NCBI GenBank assembly: GCA_035550655.1
Contig: DASZOU010000029.1
Location: 12,456-76,455 of the forward strand
Length of the DNA: 64,000 bases
From: DASZTV01 sp035550655
GTDB taxonomy: Bacteria > Actinomycetota > Actinomycetes > JAFAQI01
Direction of reading: 5' to 3'
Made by a program: the position numbers and the translations under genes. The first letter of the stretch is position 1; each line of letters starts with the position of its first letter. Below, piece after piece: positions 44,757-54,057 of this stretch. The notes beneath the pieces are model-generated. The model was given only the letters and a program-made list of their open reading frames with translations. It searched no databases and was not told the origin of the DNA.

Positions 44757-45739
44757 CGCTCCACGTCGTGAACCTCGAAACCGTCGTCGGTGGCCTTCCA
44801 GCCCGCGGTCACCACGGCGGCGAGGTTCTCCTCGGGCTGCCCATGTGACCGTATGACGATCCGGTTCGATTCCGGGTCGAACTCGGCGACCGCGTCGCCG
44901 GATCTGCCTTGGTCCGCAGCCGGATGGCGGGCAATGAGACCCCGCAGGTCTTCGGCCACCAGATCCGGCCGCTCCGCGGGTGTCGCGGTCACGAGCGCCA
45001 GGAGGTCGGTGACACCGGTCAGGACGGCCATCGCAGGGATGCCGGCGGCGCGTGCGCCGGCGACGTCGGTGTCGAGCCGATCACCGACCACGAGTGGTCG
45101 GTGTGCGCCGGTGCGTGTCAGCGACTCGTCGAACAGCGGCCGCTCCGGCTTGCCCGCCACCACCGGATGCACCCCGGTCGCTGTGATCACCAGCGCGGCC
45201 AGCGAGCCCATGCCGGGCAGCAGCCCGCGCGGGGTGGGCAATGTCGCATCGAGATTCGATGCCACGAACATCGCGCCGGCTCGGATCGCGATGCTCGCCT
45301 CAGCCAGCCGGGCATAGTCGATCGTCGGGTCGTAGCCCATGACGACGGCGTCCGGCTTCGGGTCGGCGTCGGTCACGACCCGAAGCCCTACGGCGGCGAC
45401 CTCGTCGCGAAGTGCCGCCGCGCCCGCCACCAGGACGCTCGCGCCTCTCTCCAGGCGGTCTGCCAGGAGCCGCGCGGCGGCTTGCGCGCTCGTGACGACA
45501 TCGGCGTCGGCGGCGTCGGCCCCCAAGGTGCGGAGCCGCTCTGCGACCTCTGCCGCGGAGCGGGAGGCGTTGTTGGTGAGGTACGCCGTGCGCAGGCCGC
45601 GCCGCGCCGCCTCGGCGAGCGCCTCGATCGCATGCGGCGCGGCCTGCTCTCCGACGTTGACCACGCCGTCGAGGTCGAGCAGCGCGACATCGTAGGTCTG
45701 CGCCGGCGACGCCTCGCAGCCGGCGAGGGCCGCGCTCAA
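44744..45739 (-). CDS. HAD-IIA family phosphatase with C-terminal extension
   Basis: 331 residues from TTG at 45739. HAD motifs: DLDGVVNVG (nucleophile), YLTNNAS, VVAGKPERPLF and VVGDRLDTDVAGARAAG. NagD-type cap. About 85 extra C-terminal residues form an alpha/beta region like that of mycobacterial Rv1692, a glycerol-3-phosphate phosphatase; the same role here is inference. The TTG overlaps the MFS stop as TTGA. The open frame begins at 45796, but the upstream part shadows the MFS gene. Confidence 0.85.
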   Translation of the reverse strand: MSAALAGCEASPAQTYDVALLDLDGVVNVGEQAAPHAIEALAEAARRGLRTAYLTNNASRSAAEVAERLRTLGADAADADVVTSAQAAARLLADRLERGASVLVAGAAALRDEVAAVGLRVVTDADPKPDAVVMGYDPTIDYARLAEASIAIRAGAMFVASNLDATLPTPRGLLPGMGSLAALVITATGVHPVVAGKPERPLFDESLTRTGAHRPLVVGDRLDTDVAGARAAGIPAMAVLTGVTDLLALVTATPAERPDLVAEDLRGLIARHPAADQGRSGDAVAEFDPESNRIVIRSHGQPEENLAAVVTAGWKATDDGFEVHDVERWQT

Positions 45740-47205
45740 GCCGGCGGCGCGGCGCGGCCCGGGATCGCGAGCGCGGTCAGCGCGGCGACTGCGCACGCGA
45801 TCGCCGCGCCCGCGAAAGCGTGGTCGTAGCCCGAAGTCTGCGCGGCGAGGGGGTTCACGGTCAGCGCGTGGGTGTAGCGGAAGCTGTTCTGAGCCAGGAG
45901 GTCATGGGTGCGGGTGGTCGCCACGGTCGCGAGCGCGGCGAGTCCGATCGAGCCACCTACCTGTCGCGCCGTGTTGAGCACGCCGGAGGCGAGACCAGCC
46001 TGAGTCCAGTGCACGCCGGTGGTTGCCGCGGTGGCCAACGGAGTGAAGCAGAGGCCGACGCCGAAGGAGATCAGCAGTGTCCCGCCGAGCATCCCGCTGA
46101 CGTAGCTGCTCGCCGCCGTGAGCTGGGTGAGCCAAGCGAACCCGCTGGCTGACATGCCGAGTCCCACGAACAACAGCGCGCGCGGTCCGACCCTGCCGAT
46201 GATCCGTCCCGCTGTCTGCGCGCCGATGATGATCGCCGCGCTCATCGGCAGGAACAGCAGCCCGGCATGGAGCGGTGTATGGCCTTTCACCCGTTGCAGG
46301 TACAGCGAGAGGAAGTACCACATCGAAAAGAAGGCCACCCCGAGCAGCAGCATCGTGATGTTCGCTGCGGAGACGGTGCGCGAGCGGAACAGCGACAGCG
46401 GCATCAGCGGGGACTTCACCTTCGTCTGGGTCCAGACGAAGACGACAAGCAGCACCGCGGAGGCGGCCAGCAGACCGAGGGTCCGGCCCGACCCCCACGG
46501 GTGGGTGTCGGTGCCCACGATGGCGTAGACGAGCAGGGCGAGGCCGCCGGTCGCGAGGATGGAGCCCGTGACGTCAATCGCACGCTCGGCGTCGGGGCGC
46601 TTCATCTCCCTGAGGACGGCGAGAGCGGCAACGCCTGCGCCGATCCCGATGGGGATGTTGACGTAGAACACCCAGCGCCACGAAAGCTCTGAGGTGAGGA
46701 TGCCACCGAGGATCACGCCGAACGCGCCGCCGAGCCCGGCGGTTGCGCTCCAGGCACCCAGTGCGCGATGCCGACCTTCACCTTCGGTGAAGGTGGTCAT
46801 GATGATCGTGAGCGTCGCGGGCGACAGCACGGCTCCACCGAGACCCTGAACCGCACGCGCGGCGGTGAGCTCCCCGGAGCTCTGCGCGAGGCCGCCGAGC
46901 AGGCTGGCGACAGAGAACAGCACCAGGCCGCCGACGAACACCCGCCGCCGGCCGAACAGGTCGGCCAGCCGGCCGCCGAGCAACAGGAAACCGGCGAATG
47001 TCAGCACATAGGCGTTGACGACCCACTGCAGGCCGGTGGCGGAGTAGTGCAGGTCCGCGCCGATCTTCGGCAGCGCGACGTTCACGATCGAGACGTCGAG
47101 CACCACCATGAACTGCGCGACACACGCGACGGCCAGAAGTACGGCGTCAGAGGCGTGGTGGTCCTGGGCGACCGGCGTGCTGCTGGTCGCGGTGCCCTCT
47201 TGCAT
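45736..47205 (-). CDS. MFS drug-exporter, DHA2 (EmrB/QacA) type
   Basis: 489 residues with 14 predicted membrane helices. Motif A-like GGRLADLFGRRRVFV and motif C-like GLGGAFGVILGGIL place it among the proton-driven DHA2 efflux pumps. Substrate unknown. It overlaps HAD at its 3' end, and its start shares one base with the stop of rbpA. No dedicated regulator lies beside it. Confidence 0.9.
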   Translation of the reverse strand: MQEGTATSSTPVAQDHHASDAVLLAVACVAQFMVVLDVSIVNVALPKIGADLHYSATGLQWVVNAYVLTFAGFLLLGGRLADLFGRRRVFVGGLVLFSVASLLGGLAQSSGELTAARAVQGLGGAVLSPATLTIIMTTFTEGEGRHRALGAWSATAGLGGAFGVILGGILTSELSWRWVFYVNIPIGIGAGVAALAVLREMKRPDAERAIDVTGSILATGGLALLVYAIVGTDTHPWGSGRTLGLLAASAVLLVVFVWTQTKVKSPLMPLSLFRSRTVSAANITMLLLGVAFFSMWYFLSLYLQRVKGHTPLHAGLLFLPMSAAIIIGAQTAGRIIGRVGPRALLFVGLGMSASGFAWLTQLTAASSYVSGMLGGTLLISFGVGLCFTPLATAATTGVHWTQAGLASGVLNTARQVGGSIGLAALATVATTRTHDLLAQNSFRYTHALTVNPLAAQTSGYDHAFAGAAIACAVAALTALAIPGRAAPPA

Positions 47206-47573
47206 CAGCGGGCGCGACCCCGAGCGGCTCGGTCTTCGCGGAGCTTGTTGAGCGCCTCTTCGAGGAGAACGTCGCCCTCGGCCATGGTCCGGCGCATCAT
47301 GAGGAACTCGAAGGGGGTCTTCGGTGGTCCGCCTGCCATGCGCTCGCGCGGCGGCGGCTCATCCTGAGACGGTCCCGCCGGCTGGCCGCAGACCTGGCAG
47401 GCCCAGGTCTGCGGCAGCTCGACGTGAAGTGCGAACGCCGGCTTGCTTTCGTGTCCGGCGTGGCACCAGTAGGAGACCTGACGGCGGGGTTCTACAACCC
47501 CGCCGCGGTCGACTTCGGAGCCTGGCGCGCCGCCCAGCCGGCCGCCACGAATCGTGGAGCGTCGTGAACCCAT
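47205..47573 (-). CDS. rbpA: RNA polymerase-binding protein RbpA
   Basis: Actinobacterial transcription factor that binds the principal sigma factor and stabilises open complexes. The 122 residues have the RbpA order: an N-terminal GSRRSTIRGGRLGG tail, a zinc-type core (VSYWCHAGHESKPAFAL ... WACQVCGQPAG), and a C-terminal sigma-binding segment (TPFEFLMMRRTMAEGDVLLEEA). AAGGAG lies nine bases before the ATG. It is 35 bases after csp, and a small hairpin over the csp stop may partly limit read-through. Confidence 0.93.
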   Translation of the reverse strand: MGSRRSTIRGGRLGGAPGSEVDRGGVVEPRRQVSYWCHAGHESKPAFALHVELPQTWACQVCGQPAGPSQDEPPPRERMAGGPPKTPFEFLMMRRTMAEGDVLLEEALNKLREDRAARGRAR

Positions 47574-47608
47574 GGCGCGCGTTTTCTCCTTGGTAGGTCG
47601 GTGAGCGC

Positions 47609-47812
47609 TTAGAGCGCCCGGACGTTCTCCGCCTGCGGACCCTTCTGGCCCTGCGTGATGTCGAACTCGACATTCTGACCCTCATCGAGGGAGCGGTAGC
47701 CCGTGCCCTGAATAGCGCTGAAGTGGACGAAGACGTCCGCGCTGCCGTCGCTCGGCGCGATGAAGCCGTAGCCCTTCTCGCCGTTGAACCACTTGACGGT
47801 GCCCTGAGCCAT
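47609..47812 (-). CDS. csp: Cold shock protein
   Basis: 67-residue single-strand RNA/DNA-binding chaperone. RNP1 KGYGFIAP and RNP2 DVFVHFSAI are present, in the sequence MAQGTVKWFNGEKGYGF. AAAGGA lies seven bases before the ATG, after a leader of up to 165 bases. The stop is followed by rbpA, a possible cotranscription of two RNA/transcription factors. Confidence 0.97.
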   Translation of the reverse strand: MAQGTVKWFNGEKGYGFIAPSDGSADVFVHFSAIQGTGYRSLDEGQNVEFDITQGQKGPQAENVRAL

Positions 47813-47957
47813 TACTGAATCCTTTTACTTATTCGCCCCGAGTGGGACTAGGTCGACGCGGTGCTCTCGAATGACAGCCTGACGATCGCGTGGATGCTCC
47901 CGCGAACAGCGCCTTACGACCCAGCACAACGAGAACCTCGACCTCGAGAAAAGGCTA
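47813..47957 (-). promoter_or_regulatory. Leader/promoter region of csp
   Basis: A 145-base stretch without a gene between dus and csp. Near csp it turns A+T-rich (AATAAGTAAAAGGATTCAGTA). A CTCGAGGTCGAG palindromic core lies near 47945. Cold-shock genes often have long folded 5' leaders; no specific thermosensor fold could be assigned here. Confidence 0.4.
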
Positions 47958-47971
47958 ACACCCACTGGTGT
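47958..47971 (-). terminator. Possible weak terminator after dus
   Basis: ACACC-AGTG-GGTGT on the minus strand, followed by TAGCCTTTTC. Only a 5-bp stem, so low confidence. Confidence 0.25.
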
Positions 47972-47977
47972 CCCGGA

Positions 47978-49108
47978 CTAGCCGCCGGACACGAGCGCGT
48001 CGGCCTCGGCGGGCGGCGGCGTGGGATCCATGGCCGATTCGCGCCAGCCGGCCGGCAGCGTGACGCGCCGTGGCCCGTGGGTGTGGCCGCGCGCGATTCG
48101 TTCCGACCCGGCCGGGAGGGGCGTGTCGGGTCCGACCCGATCGAGCATGTCCGCGAGCAGCGTGTCGAGCTCGTCGAGTGACGACGTCTGCGCCAGATCG
48201 CGGCGCGCTCGGCCGCCGACGGGATACCCGGCGAGGTACCAGCTCACGTGTTTGCGGAAGTCGCGCACGCCGAGGAACTCCTCGCCCATCCACTCCACGA
48301 GCAGCCGGACGTGGCGCCGCATCACGGCGACGACACCCGCCAGCGCCGGTGCCGGCTGCGGCGGGTGCCCGGCGCAGGCGTCGACGAGGTCGCGGAACAG
48401 CCAGGGCTTGCCGAGGCAGCCGCGGCCGACGACCACCCCGTCGCATCCGGTCTCGCGCATCATCGCGATCCCGTCCTCGGCCACCCAGATGTCGCCGTTG
48501 CCGAGGACGGGGATCTCGGTGACCGCCTCCTTCAGGCGCGTGATCGCCGACCAGTCCGCCTGCCCGGAGTAGAGCTGCTCCGCAGTCCGCGCGTGGAGGG
48601 CGACGGCCGCGACGCCCTCATCGGCGGCGATCCGCCCGGCGTCGAGATAGGTGATCGACGTGTCGTCGACCCCGATCCGCATCTTCACCGTGACCGGGAT
48701 GTCGCCGGCGCTCCGAACCGCCGCGCGAACGAGGTCGGTGAACAGCACGCGGTGCATCGGCAACGCCGCGCCGCCACCGAGCTTCGTGACCTTCGGGACC
48801 GGACAGCCCATGTTGAGGTCGATGTGGTCGGCTCCGTGGTCGAGCAGGATGTCGACGGCCTGACCGACGATGACGGGGTCGACGCCGTACAGCTGGATGC
48901 TTCGCACGTCCTCGTCCGGCCCGAACGTCAGCATCCGATGCGTGCGGCCGCTGCCCTCGACCAGGGCACGCGCCGACACCATCTCACTGACGTACAGCCC
49001 GGCGCCGAAGGAGCGGCACAGGGTGCGGAACGCCGAGTTCGTCACACCGGCCATCGGCGCGAGGACCACCGGCGGGTCCACGGCGATCGGCCCGATCGTC
49101 AGCGCCAT
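47978..49108 (-). CDS. dus: tRNA-dihydrouridine synthase (DusB-like)
   Basis: FMN enzyme that reduces uridines in tRNA with NADPH. The 376-residue protein contains VLAPMAGVTNSAFR at the start, the catalytic cysteine in LNMGCPVPKVTKLGGG, VTVKMRIG, ALHARTAEQLYSG and GNGDIW, and the C-terminal helical RNA-binding part. The ATG lies inside the end of maf (10-base overlap), so the two are coupled. Confidence 0.95.
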   Translation of the reverse strand: MALTIGPIAVDPPVVLAPMAGVTNSAFRTLCRSFGAGLYVSEMVSARALVEGSGRTHRMLTFGPDEDVRSIQLYGVDPVIVGQAVDILLDHGADHIDLNMGCPVPKVTKLGGGAALPMHRVLFTDLVRAAVRSAGDIPVTVKMRIGVDDTSITYLDAGRIAADEGVAAVALHARTAEQLYSGQADWSAITRLKEAVTEIPVLGNGDIWVAEDGIAMMRETGCDGVVVGRGCLGKPWLFRDLVDACAGHPPQPAPALAGVVAVMRRHVRLLVEWMGEEFLGVRDFRKHVSWYLAGYPVGGRARRDLAQTSSLDELDTLLADMLDRVGPDTPLPAGSERIARGHTHGPRRVTLPAGWRESAMDPTPPPAEADALVSGG

Positions 49109-49698
49109 AGCTCAATGATCCCCACACCGAGGTCGGCCAGCAGCCGGCGGATGACGGGTAGGGACAGGCCCACGACGTTGCTGTGGTCGCCTTCGATCCC
49201 GTCGACGAACGGCGCGCCACGGCCGTCGAGGGTGAACGCACCGGCAACCTCGAGCGGCTCGCCCGAGGCGACGTACGCCGCGATCTCCGCGTCGCTCGGA
49301 GTCCCGAAGTGGACCAGGGTGCTGCCCACGCCGGCTGCCGATAGCCCGGTGTCACAGTCGATGACGCAGTGGCCGGTGAGCAGCGTGCCACTGCGGCCAC
49401 GCATGTTCTGCCATCGTGCCGTGGCCGCCGCGGCGGTCCCGGGCTTGCCCAGCGAGACGCCGTCAAGCACCAGCGTCGAGTCCGCGCCGAGGACGAGCGT
49501 CGCGGGCTGCGCGACCGTCGCCGCGACGGCGGTTGCTTTCAGCCTGGCGAGCTCGAGCACCATCGCCGACGGATCGTGACTGGGGACGAGGTCCTCGTCG
49601 ACGCCGCTGACCACGACGTCGGGGTCGATCCCCGCATCACGCAGCAGCCGTAGCCGTGCCGGCGAGGCCGACGCGAGGACGAGCGTCCGGCGGGCCAC
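49099..49698 (-). CDS. maf: Maf-like nucleoside triphosphate pyrophosphatase
   Basis: 199 residues from the GTG at 49698. LVLASASPARLRLLRDAGI is the Maf signature, followed by VLGADSTLV and the acidic active-site region (FVDGIEGDHSNVVGLSL). Maf proteins hydrolyse noncanonical NTPs. The frame is open to 49899, but the upstream part shadows the divergent aldehyde dehydrogenase gene. Only 55 bases separate the two start codons. Confidence 0.92.
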   Translation of the reverse strand: MARRTLVLASASPARLRLLRDAGIDPDVVVSGVDEDLVPSHDPSAMVLELARLKATAVAATVAQPATLVLGADSTLVLDGVSLGKPGTAAAATARWQNMRGRSGTLLTGHCVIDCDTGLSAAGVGSTLVHFGTPSDAEIAAYVASGEPLEVAGAFTLDGRGAPFVDGIEGDHSNVVGLSLPVIRRLLADLGVGIIELWR

Positions 49699-49753
49699 GA
49701 CATAGATGCAAGCACGGAGCGATCGGTCATACTCCTTGGTGGAGGTCACCGCT

Positions 49754-51502
49754 ATGACACAGCTCGCCGCGCACGGCACGATCGCGATCCCTGAGGCCAC
49801 CTCGACGCAGACGGCGACGTCGATCGCCGATTGCGACGCTGCCGTGGCTGATCTGGTCGCCCACGCCAAGAGCTGGTTCGAGGAACCCGCCGCCGACATG
49901 CTCGGGCTGCTCGAGCGCCTGAACGACTCGGTCCTGACCTTCGCCGAGGAGTGGGTGAAGGTCTCGTGCGAGGCGAAGCGCTATCCGGTCGACAACCCGA
50001 TGGCGGGCGAGGACTGGACCAGCGTGATGATCACCGGCCGCTACGTCCGGATGCTGCACGCGGCGCTCACTGACATCGCGGCGGGCCGCAAGCCGGCGTT
50101 GCCGGGCAAGCCGCGCCCGGTGGCGGCGGGTCACACCGCGATCCCGGCCTTCCCGGTGGACGCCTTCGACAAGGTCGCGTTCTCGGGGTTCACCGGCGAC
50201 ATCTGGCTGCGCCGCGGTGTGACCGGTGCGGACGCGATCCAGCGTCAGGCGCAGGCATGGTTCGGCGGCGGCATCCCCGGCGTCTCCCTGGTGCTCGGCG
50301 CCGGCAACCAGTCCTCGATCCCGATCACCGACGCGCTCGACCGGCTCTTCATCGCACGGCACCCGGTCGTGTTGAAGATGAACCCGGTGAACGACTACGC
50401 CGGCCCGGTCTTCGAGAAGATCTGCGCGGAGCTGATCGACCGCGGCGTGCTGCGGATCGTGTACGGCGGCGCCGAGGTCGGCACCCACCTCGTCCGCCAC
50501 GACGACGTCCACGACGTGCACGTCACCGGCTCGGACAAGACGTTCGAGGCGATCGTGTTCGGTGGCGGCCCGGAAGGCCTCACCCGCAAGGCCGCGAAGG
50601 ACCCGCTGGTGACAAAGCCGGTCACCGGTGAGCTCGGCAACGTCTCGCCCGTGATCGTCGTACCGGGCCCGTGGACCGCCAAGGACATCTCGTTCCAGGC
50701 GCAGAACATCGCGTCGATGCTGACGAACAACGCCGGCTTCAACTGCATCGCGCTGCGGGCGCTGATCACGTCGAACACCTGGTCCCAGCGGGGCGAGCTG
50801 CTCGACGCGATGCGGGGCGTGCTGAAAGCGACCGAGGACCGCTACGCCTACTACCCGGGCGCGCGGGCCCGGTGGGAGGCGTTCACCTCGGCGCACCCGG
50901 AGTCGGAGCGCTACGGGCAGGAAGAGCAGGGCTGCGTGCCCTGGACGATGATCCCGGGCCTGCGGGCCGAGACGAAGGAAGAGATCGCGTTCACCACCGA
51001 GGCGTTCAACGGGGTCTTCGGTGAAGTCGGCATCGACGCGACCGACACCGTCGACTTCATCCGCAAGGCGGTGGAGTTCGCCAACGACGGCCTTTGGGGC
51101 ACGCTCGGCTGCTCGATCGTCGTGCATCCGAAGTCGATGAAGGACCCGGCCGTCGCGGCCGCCGTCGAGCAGGCCATCGCCGATCTCCGCTACGGCACCA
51201 TCGGCGTGAACATCTGGTCAGCCGTCGGGTTCACGCTCGGCACGACGCCGTGGGGCGCCTACCCGGGCCACACCATCGACGACGTGCAGTCGGGGATCGG
51301 CTTCGTGCACAACTCGATCATGCTGGCCGAAGAGGACATCGAGAAGACGGTGGTCCGCGGGCCGTTCCGGATGCCGATCAAGCCGACCTGGTTCGCGTCG
51401 CACAAGACCGCGCACAAGGCCAGTGAGCTCGCCGCGAAGCTGATGACCAAGCCGTCGTGGGGCAAGGTCCCCGCGCTCGTCACGACCGCGTTGCGCGGAT
51501 AG
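49754..51502 (+). CDS. Aldehyde dehydrogenase family protein
   Basis: 582 residues from the ATG at 49754, with GGTGGAGG nine bases upstream. Catalytic Cys331 is in NNAGFNCIALRALI and Glu293 in VTGELGNVSPV. The glycine motif is TGSDKTFEAIVFG. It is longer than the usual 480-500 residues: about 90 additional N-terminal residues of helical character. Aldehyde substrate unknown. It precedes the amino-acid ABC importer by 17 bases. Confidence 0.9.
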   Translation: MTQLAAHGTIAIPEATSTQTATSIADCDAAVADLVAHAKSWFEEPAADMLGLLERLNDSVLTFAEEWVKVSCEAKRYPVDNPMAGEDWTSVMITGRYVRMLHAALTDIAAGRKPALPGKPRPVAAGHTAIPAFPVDAFDKVAFSGFTGDIWLRRGVTGADAIQRQAQAWFGGGIPGVSLVLGAGNQSSIPITDALDRLFIARHPVVLKMNPVNDYAGPVFEKICAELIDRGVLRIVYGGAEVGTHLVRHDDVHDVHVTGSDKTFEAIVFGGGPEGLTRKAAKDPLVTKPVTGELGNVSPVIVVPGPWTAKDISFQAQNIASMLTNNAGFNCIALRALITSNTWSQRGELLDAMRGVLKATEDRYAYYPGARARWEAFTSAHPESERYGQEEQGCVPWTMIPGLRAETKEEIAFTTEAFNGVFGEVGIDATDTVDFIRKAVEFANDGLWGTLGCSIVVHPKSMKDPAVAAAVEQAIADLRYGTIGVNIWSAVGFTLGTTPWGAYPGHTIDDVQSGIGFVHNSIMLAEEDIEKTVVRGPFRMPIKPTWFASHKTAHKASELAAKLMTKPSWGKVPALVTTALRG

Positions 51503-51518
51503 CGCACCGCACGACTGG

Positions 51519-52412
51519 GTGGGGACAGGGGTCGGGTTGTTGAAGCGCGTCGCATCGGGGTTGGCCGCGGTGGTGACGGTGCTCGCCGTCGCCGGTTGCG
51601 GAAGCTCGAGCTCAGGTGGGGCCGCGACAACTTCGACCCCCGGGGCGGCATCGGAAATCGCGGGATGCGCGCCGGACACGTTGCACACCGTCTCGTCGGG
51701 CAATCTGACGATCGGGGTCGACCAGCCGGTCTACCCGCCGTGGTTCAACGACAACAAGACTCCGATCGACGGCAACGGTTACGAGAGCGCCATCGATCTC
51801 GCGATCGCGAAGGCACTCGGCTACTCGACCGGCCAGATGAAGGTGAAGCGGATCTCCTTCACCCAGGCGATCGGGCCAGGTGCCCGGAACTTCGACTTCG
51901 ACCTCGACGAGTTCTCGATCACGAAGAAGCGCGAGGCGGCGGTTGACTTCTCCGCGCCGTACTACAACGTCGCTGAGGCGGTTGTCGCGCTCAAGGGCAG
52001 CAAGGCTGCGTCGGTCACGACGTTCGCCGGCCTGCAGGCGCTCAACCTCGGTGCGCAGACCGGCAGCACGAACCAGCAGACGATCAGCGATGTGATCAAG
52101 CCCGCTCATCACGCGTTCTTCGGTGGCAACGCGCTCGCCGTTCAGGCGCTGAAGAACGGGCAGATCGACGGTCTTGTCGTCGACCTGCCGACCGCGTTCT
52201 ACATCACTGCGGCTCAGATCAAGAACAGCGTCATTGTTGGGCAGCTGCCCAGCACCGGTACACCGGAACAGTTCGGCGCTCTGCTCGCGAAAGGCAGTCC
52301 GCTGACGAGCTGCGTGAGCAAGGCGGTAGAGCTGTTGAAGTCAGACGGCACGCTCGCAGCGATCGAGAGCAAGTGGCTGGCGAAGGAAGCCAACGCGCCC
52401 GTTCTCCGGTAG
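51519..52412 (+). CDS. Amino-acid ABC transporter, substrate-binding lipoprotein
   Basis: 297 residues: signal peptide with lipobox LAVAGC (cysteine about 27), a Ser/Gly linker, then a periplasmic binding fold of the polar amino-acid type (NLTIGVDQPVYPPWF, GYESAIDLAIAKALG, FDLDEFSITKKREAAVDFSAPYY). GTG at 51519 is the longest start; TTG at 51540 (MLKRVASGLAA) gives a more compact signal. First gene of the binding protein-permease-ATPase set. Confidence 0.92.
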   Translation: MGTGVGLLKRVASGLAAVVTVLAVAGCGSSSSGGAATTSTPGAASEIAGCAPDTLHTVSSGNLTIGVDQPVYPPWFNDNKTPIDGNGYESAIDLAIAKALGYSTGQMKVKRISFTQAIGPGARNFDFDLDEFSITKKREAAVDFSAPYYNVAEAVVALKGSKAASVTTFAGLQALNLGAQTGSTNQQTISDVIKPAHHAFFGGNALAVQALKNGQIDGLVVDLPTAFYITAAQIKNSVIVGQLPSTGTPEQFGALLAKGSPLTSCVSKAVELLKSDGTLAAIESKWLAKEANAPVLR

Positions 52413-52422
52413 GCGGGCTGCT

Positions 52423-53298
52423 GTGACGGTGTCCGCGCCCGCAGAGGCGCCGCTGCTCCTCAGCGACAAGGAACAGTGGCGACGGGCATACCGGCGGCAG
52501 CGTGCGCGCCGCTCCACCGTGGTTGCCACGATCAGCACCCTGGTCTTCGCGGCTGTGGTCTGGTTCGGCGTCACTCACACTCCCGGCTGGAACGATGCCC
52601 GCGCCACGTTCTTCAGCTGGAACTCGATCCGGCACGACACGCCCGACATCGCGCGCGGAATGCTGCTCAACCTCAAGATCCTTGCGATCGGCGAGGTGTG
52701 CATCCTCGCGTTGGGGATGCTCGTCGCGACGCTCCGCACCTCGACAAGCGCCGTCCTGGCGCCGTTGCGGATCTTCGGAGGCGTCTACGTCGACTTCTTC
52801 CGAGGCTGCCCGCTGATCATCCTGCTGTATCTGTTCGGAGTCGGCATTCCGTCCTTGCAGCTGTCGTGGCTGCCCAAGTCGGCCACTGTCTGGGGAACGG
52901 TCGCGATCATCCTCTGCTACAGCTCCTACGTCGCTGAGGTCTTCCGCGCGGGTCTGCAGTCCGTGCATCCGAGTCAACGGGCGGCCGCGCGCTCGCTGGG
53001 GTTGACCCACCAGCAGGCGTTGCGAATCGTGGTGGTGCCGCAGGCGATCCGCTCCGTCCTTCCGCCGCTTCTCAACGACTTCGTCGCCTTGCAGAAGGAC
53101 GTGGGCCTGATCTCGATCGTCGGTGGCGCGACCGATGCGATCCAGCAGGCGACGATCGACAACTCGCTGACCTTCAACTTCACGCCGTACGTCATCGCCG
53201 CAGTCCTGTTCATCCTGCTGGCCATCCCATCGGGACGCATTGCCGACGCCGTGTCGGCGCGGGCGAACCGCCGGCAGCGTGCCGGGGCGGTCGTATGA
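52423..53298 (+). CDS. Amino-acid ABC transporter permease
   Basis: 291-residue inner-membrane subunit of the HisM/GlnP family, with about five helices. The EAA loop is AEVFRAGLQSVHPSQRAAARSLG, which contacts the ATPase. A 45-residue N-terminal cytoplasmic extension precedes the first helix. The stop overlaps the ATPase start (ATGA). Confidence 0.92.
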   Translation: MTVSAPAEAPLLLSDKEQWRRAYRRQRARRSTVVATISTLVFAAVVWFGVTHTPGWNDARATFFSWNSIRHDTPDIARGMLLNLKILAIGEVCILALGMLVATLRTSTSAVLAPLRIFGGVYVDFFRGCPLIILLYLFGVGIPSLQLSWLPKSATVWGTVAIILCYSSYVAEVFRAGLQSVHPSQRAAARSLGLTHQQALRIVVVPQAIRSVLPPLLNDFVALQKDVGLISIVGGATDAIQQATIDNSLTFNFTPYVIAAVLFILLAIPSGRIADAVSARANRRQRAGAVV

Positions 53299-54035
53299 AC
53301 CGTCCGGTTCTCGAGATCCGAGGGGTTCACAAGCACTTCGGCGACAACCGCGTGCTCAACGGCATCGATCTCGACGTCGGCGACGGAGAGGTCGTCGTAC
53401 TCATCGGTGGCTCCGGCTCGGGGAAGTCCACGCTCCTGCGCTGTATCAACCTGCTCGAGGTCGTCACCGACGGGGAGATCCGCCTCGACGGCGAGGAGAT
53501 CACCGATCCGCGGATCGACGCCGATGCGGTACGCCGCCGGATCGGGGTGGTCTTCCAGGCGTACAACCTCTTCCCGCACATGACGGCCCTTCGCAACGTC
53601 GCGCTCGCGCCGCGCGTTGTCGGCGGTCTGTCGAAGGCCGAGGCGGACAAGCGAGCGTCGGAGCTGCTCGCGCGGGTCGGGCTGGGGGAGAAGGCCGGAG
53701 ACTATCCGGACCGCCTGTCCGGCGGTCAGCAGCAGCGGACCGCCATTGCACGCGCGATCGCGAACTCGCCCCGGTTGTTGCTCCTCGACGAGGTGACAAG
53801 CGCGCTCGACCCGGAGCTGGTCGGAGAGGTGCTCGACCTGATCGGGGAGCTGAAGGACACCGGCATGACGATCGTCATGGCGACCCACGAGATGAGCTTC
53901 GCGCGCCGCGTCGCGGACCGCATCTGCTTCCTGGACGGAGGCGTGATCGCCGAGGCCGGCCCGCCGGACCAGGTTCTCGGCCAACCCGACAGCCCGAGGC
54001 TGCGCCAGTTCCTGTCCCGGGTGGTGTCGCACTGA
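53295..54035 (+). CDS. Amino-acid ABC transporter ATP-binding protein
   Basis: 246 residues, GlnQ/HisP type. Walker A GGSGSGKST, Q-loop VFQAYNLFPHMTALRNV, signature LSGGQQQR, Walker B LLLLDEVTSALDPE and the switch histidine in VMATHEMSFARRV are all present. It powers the permease of the preceding gene; the probable substrate is a polar amino acid. Confidence 0.95.
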   Translation: MNRPVLEIRGVHKHFGDNRVLNGIDLDVGDGEVVVLIGGSGSGKSTLLRCINLLEVVTDGEIRLDGEEITDPRIDADAVRRRIGVVFQAYNLFPHMTALRNVALAPRVVGGLSKAEADKRASELLARVGLGEKAGDYPDRLSGGQQQRTAIARAIANSPRLLLLDEVTSALDPELVGEVLDLIGELKDTGMTIVMATHEMSFARRVADRICFLDGGVIAEAGPPDQVLGQPDSPRLRQFLSRVVSH

Positions 54036-54057
54036 CCGGAGGTATTAGGAAGGAGGT

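Noticed and set aside
47603..47619. Short hairpin over the csp stop codon as a terminator before rbpA
   Set aside because: The stem is only five to seven pairs with a three-base loop and no T-run. Read-through into rbpA seems likely, so it is mentioned only with rbpA.
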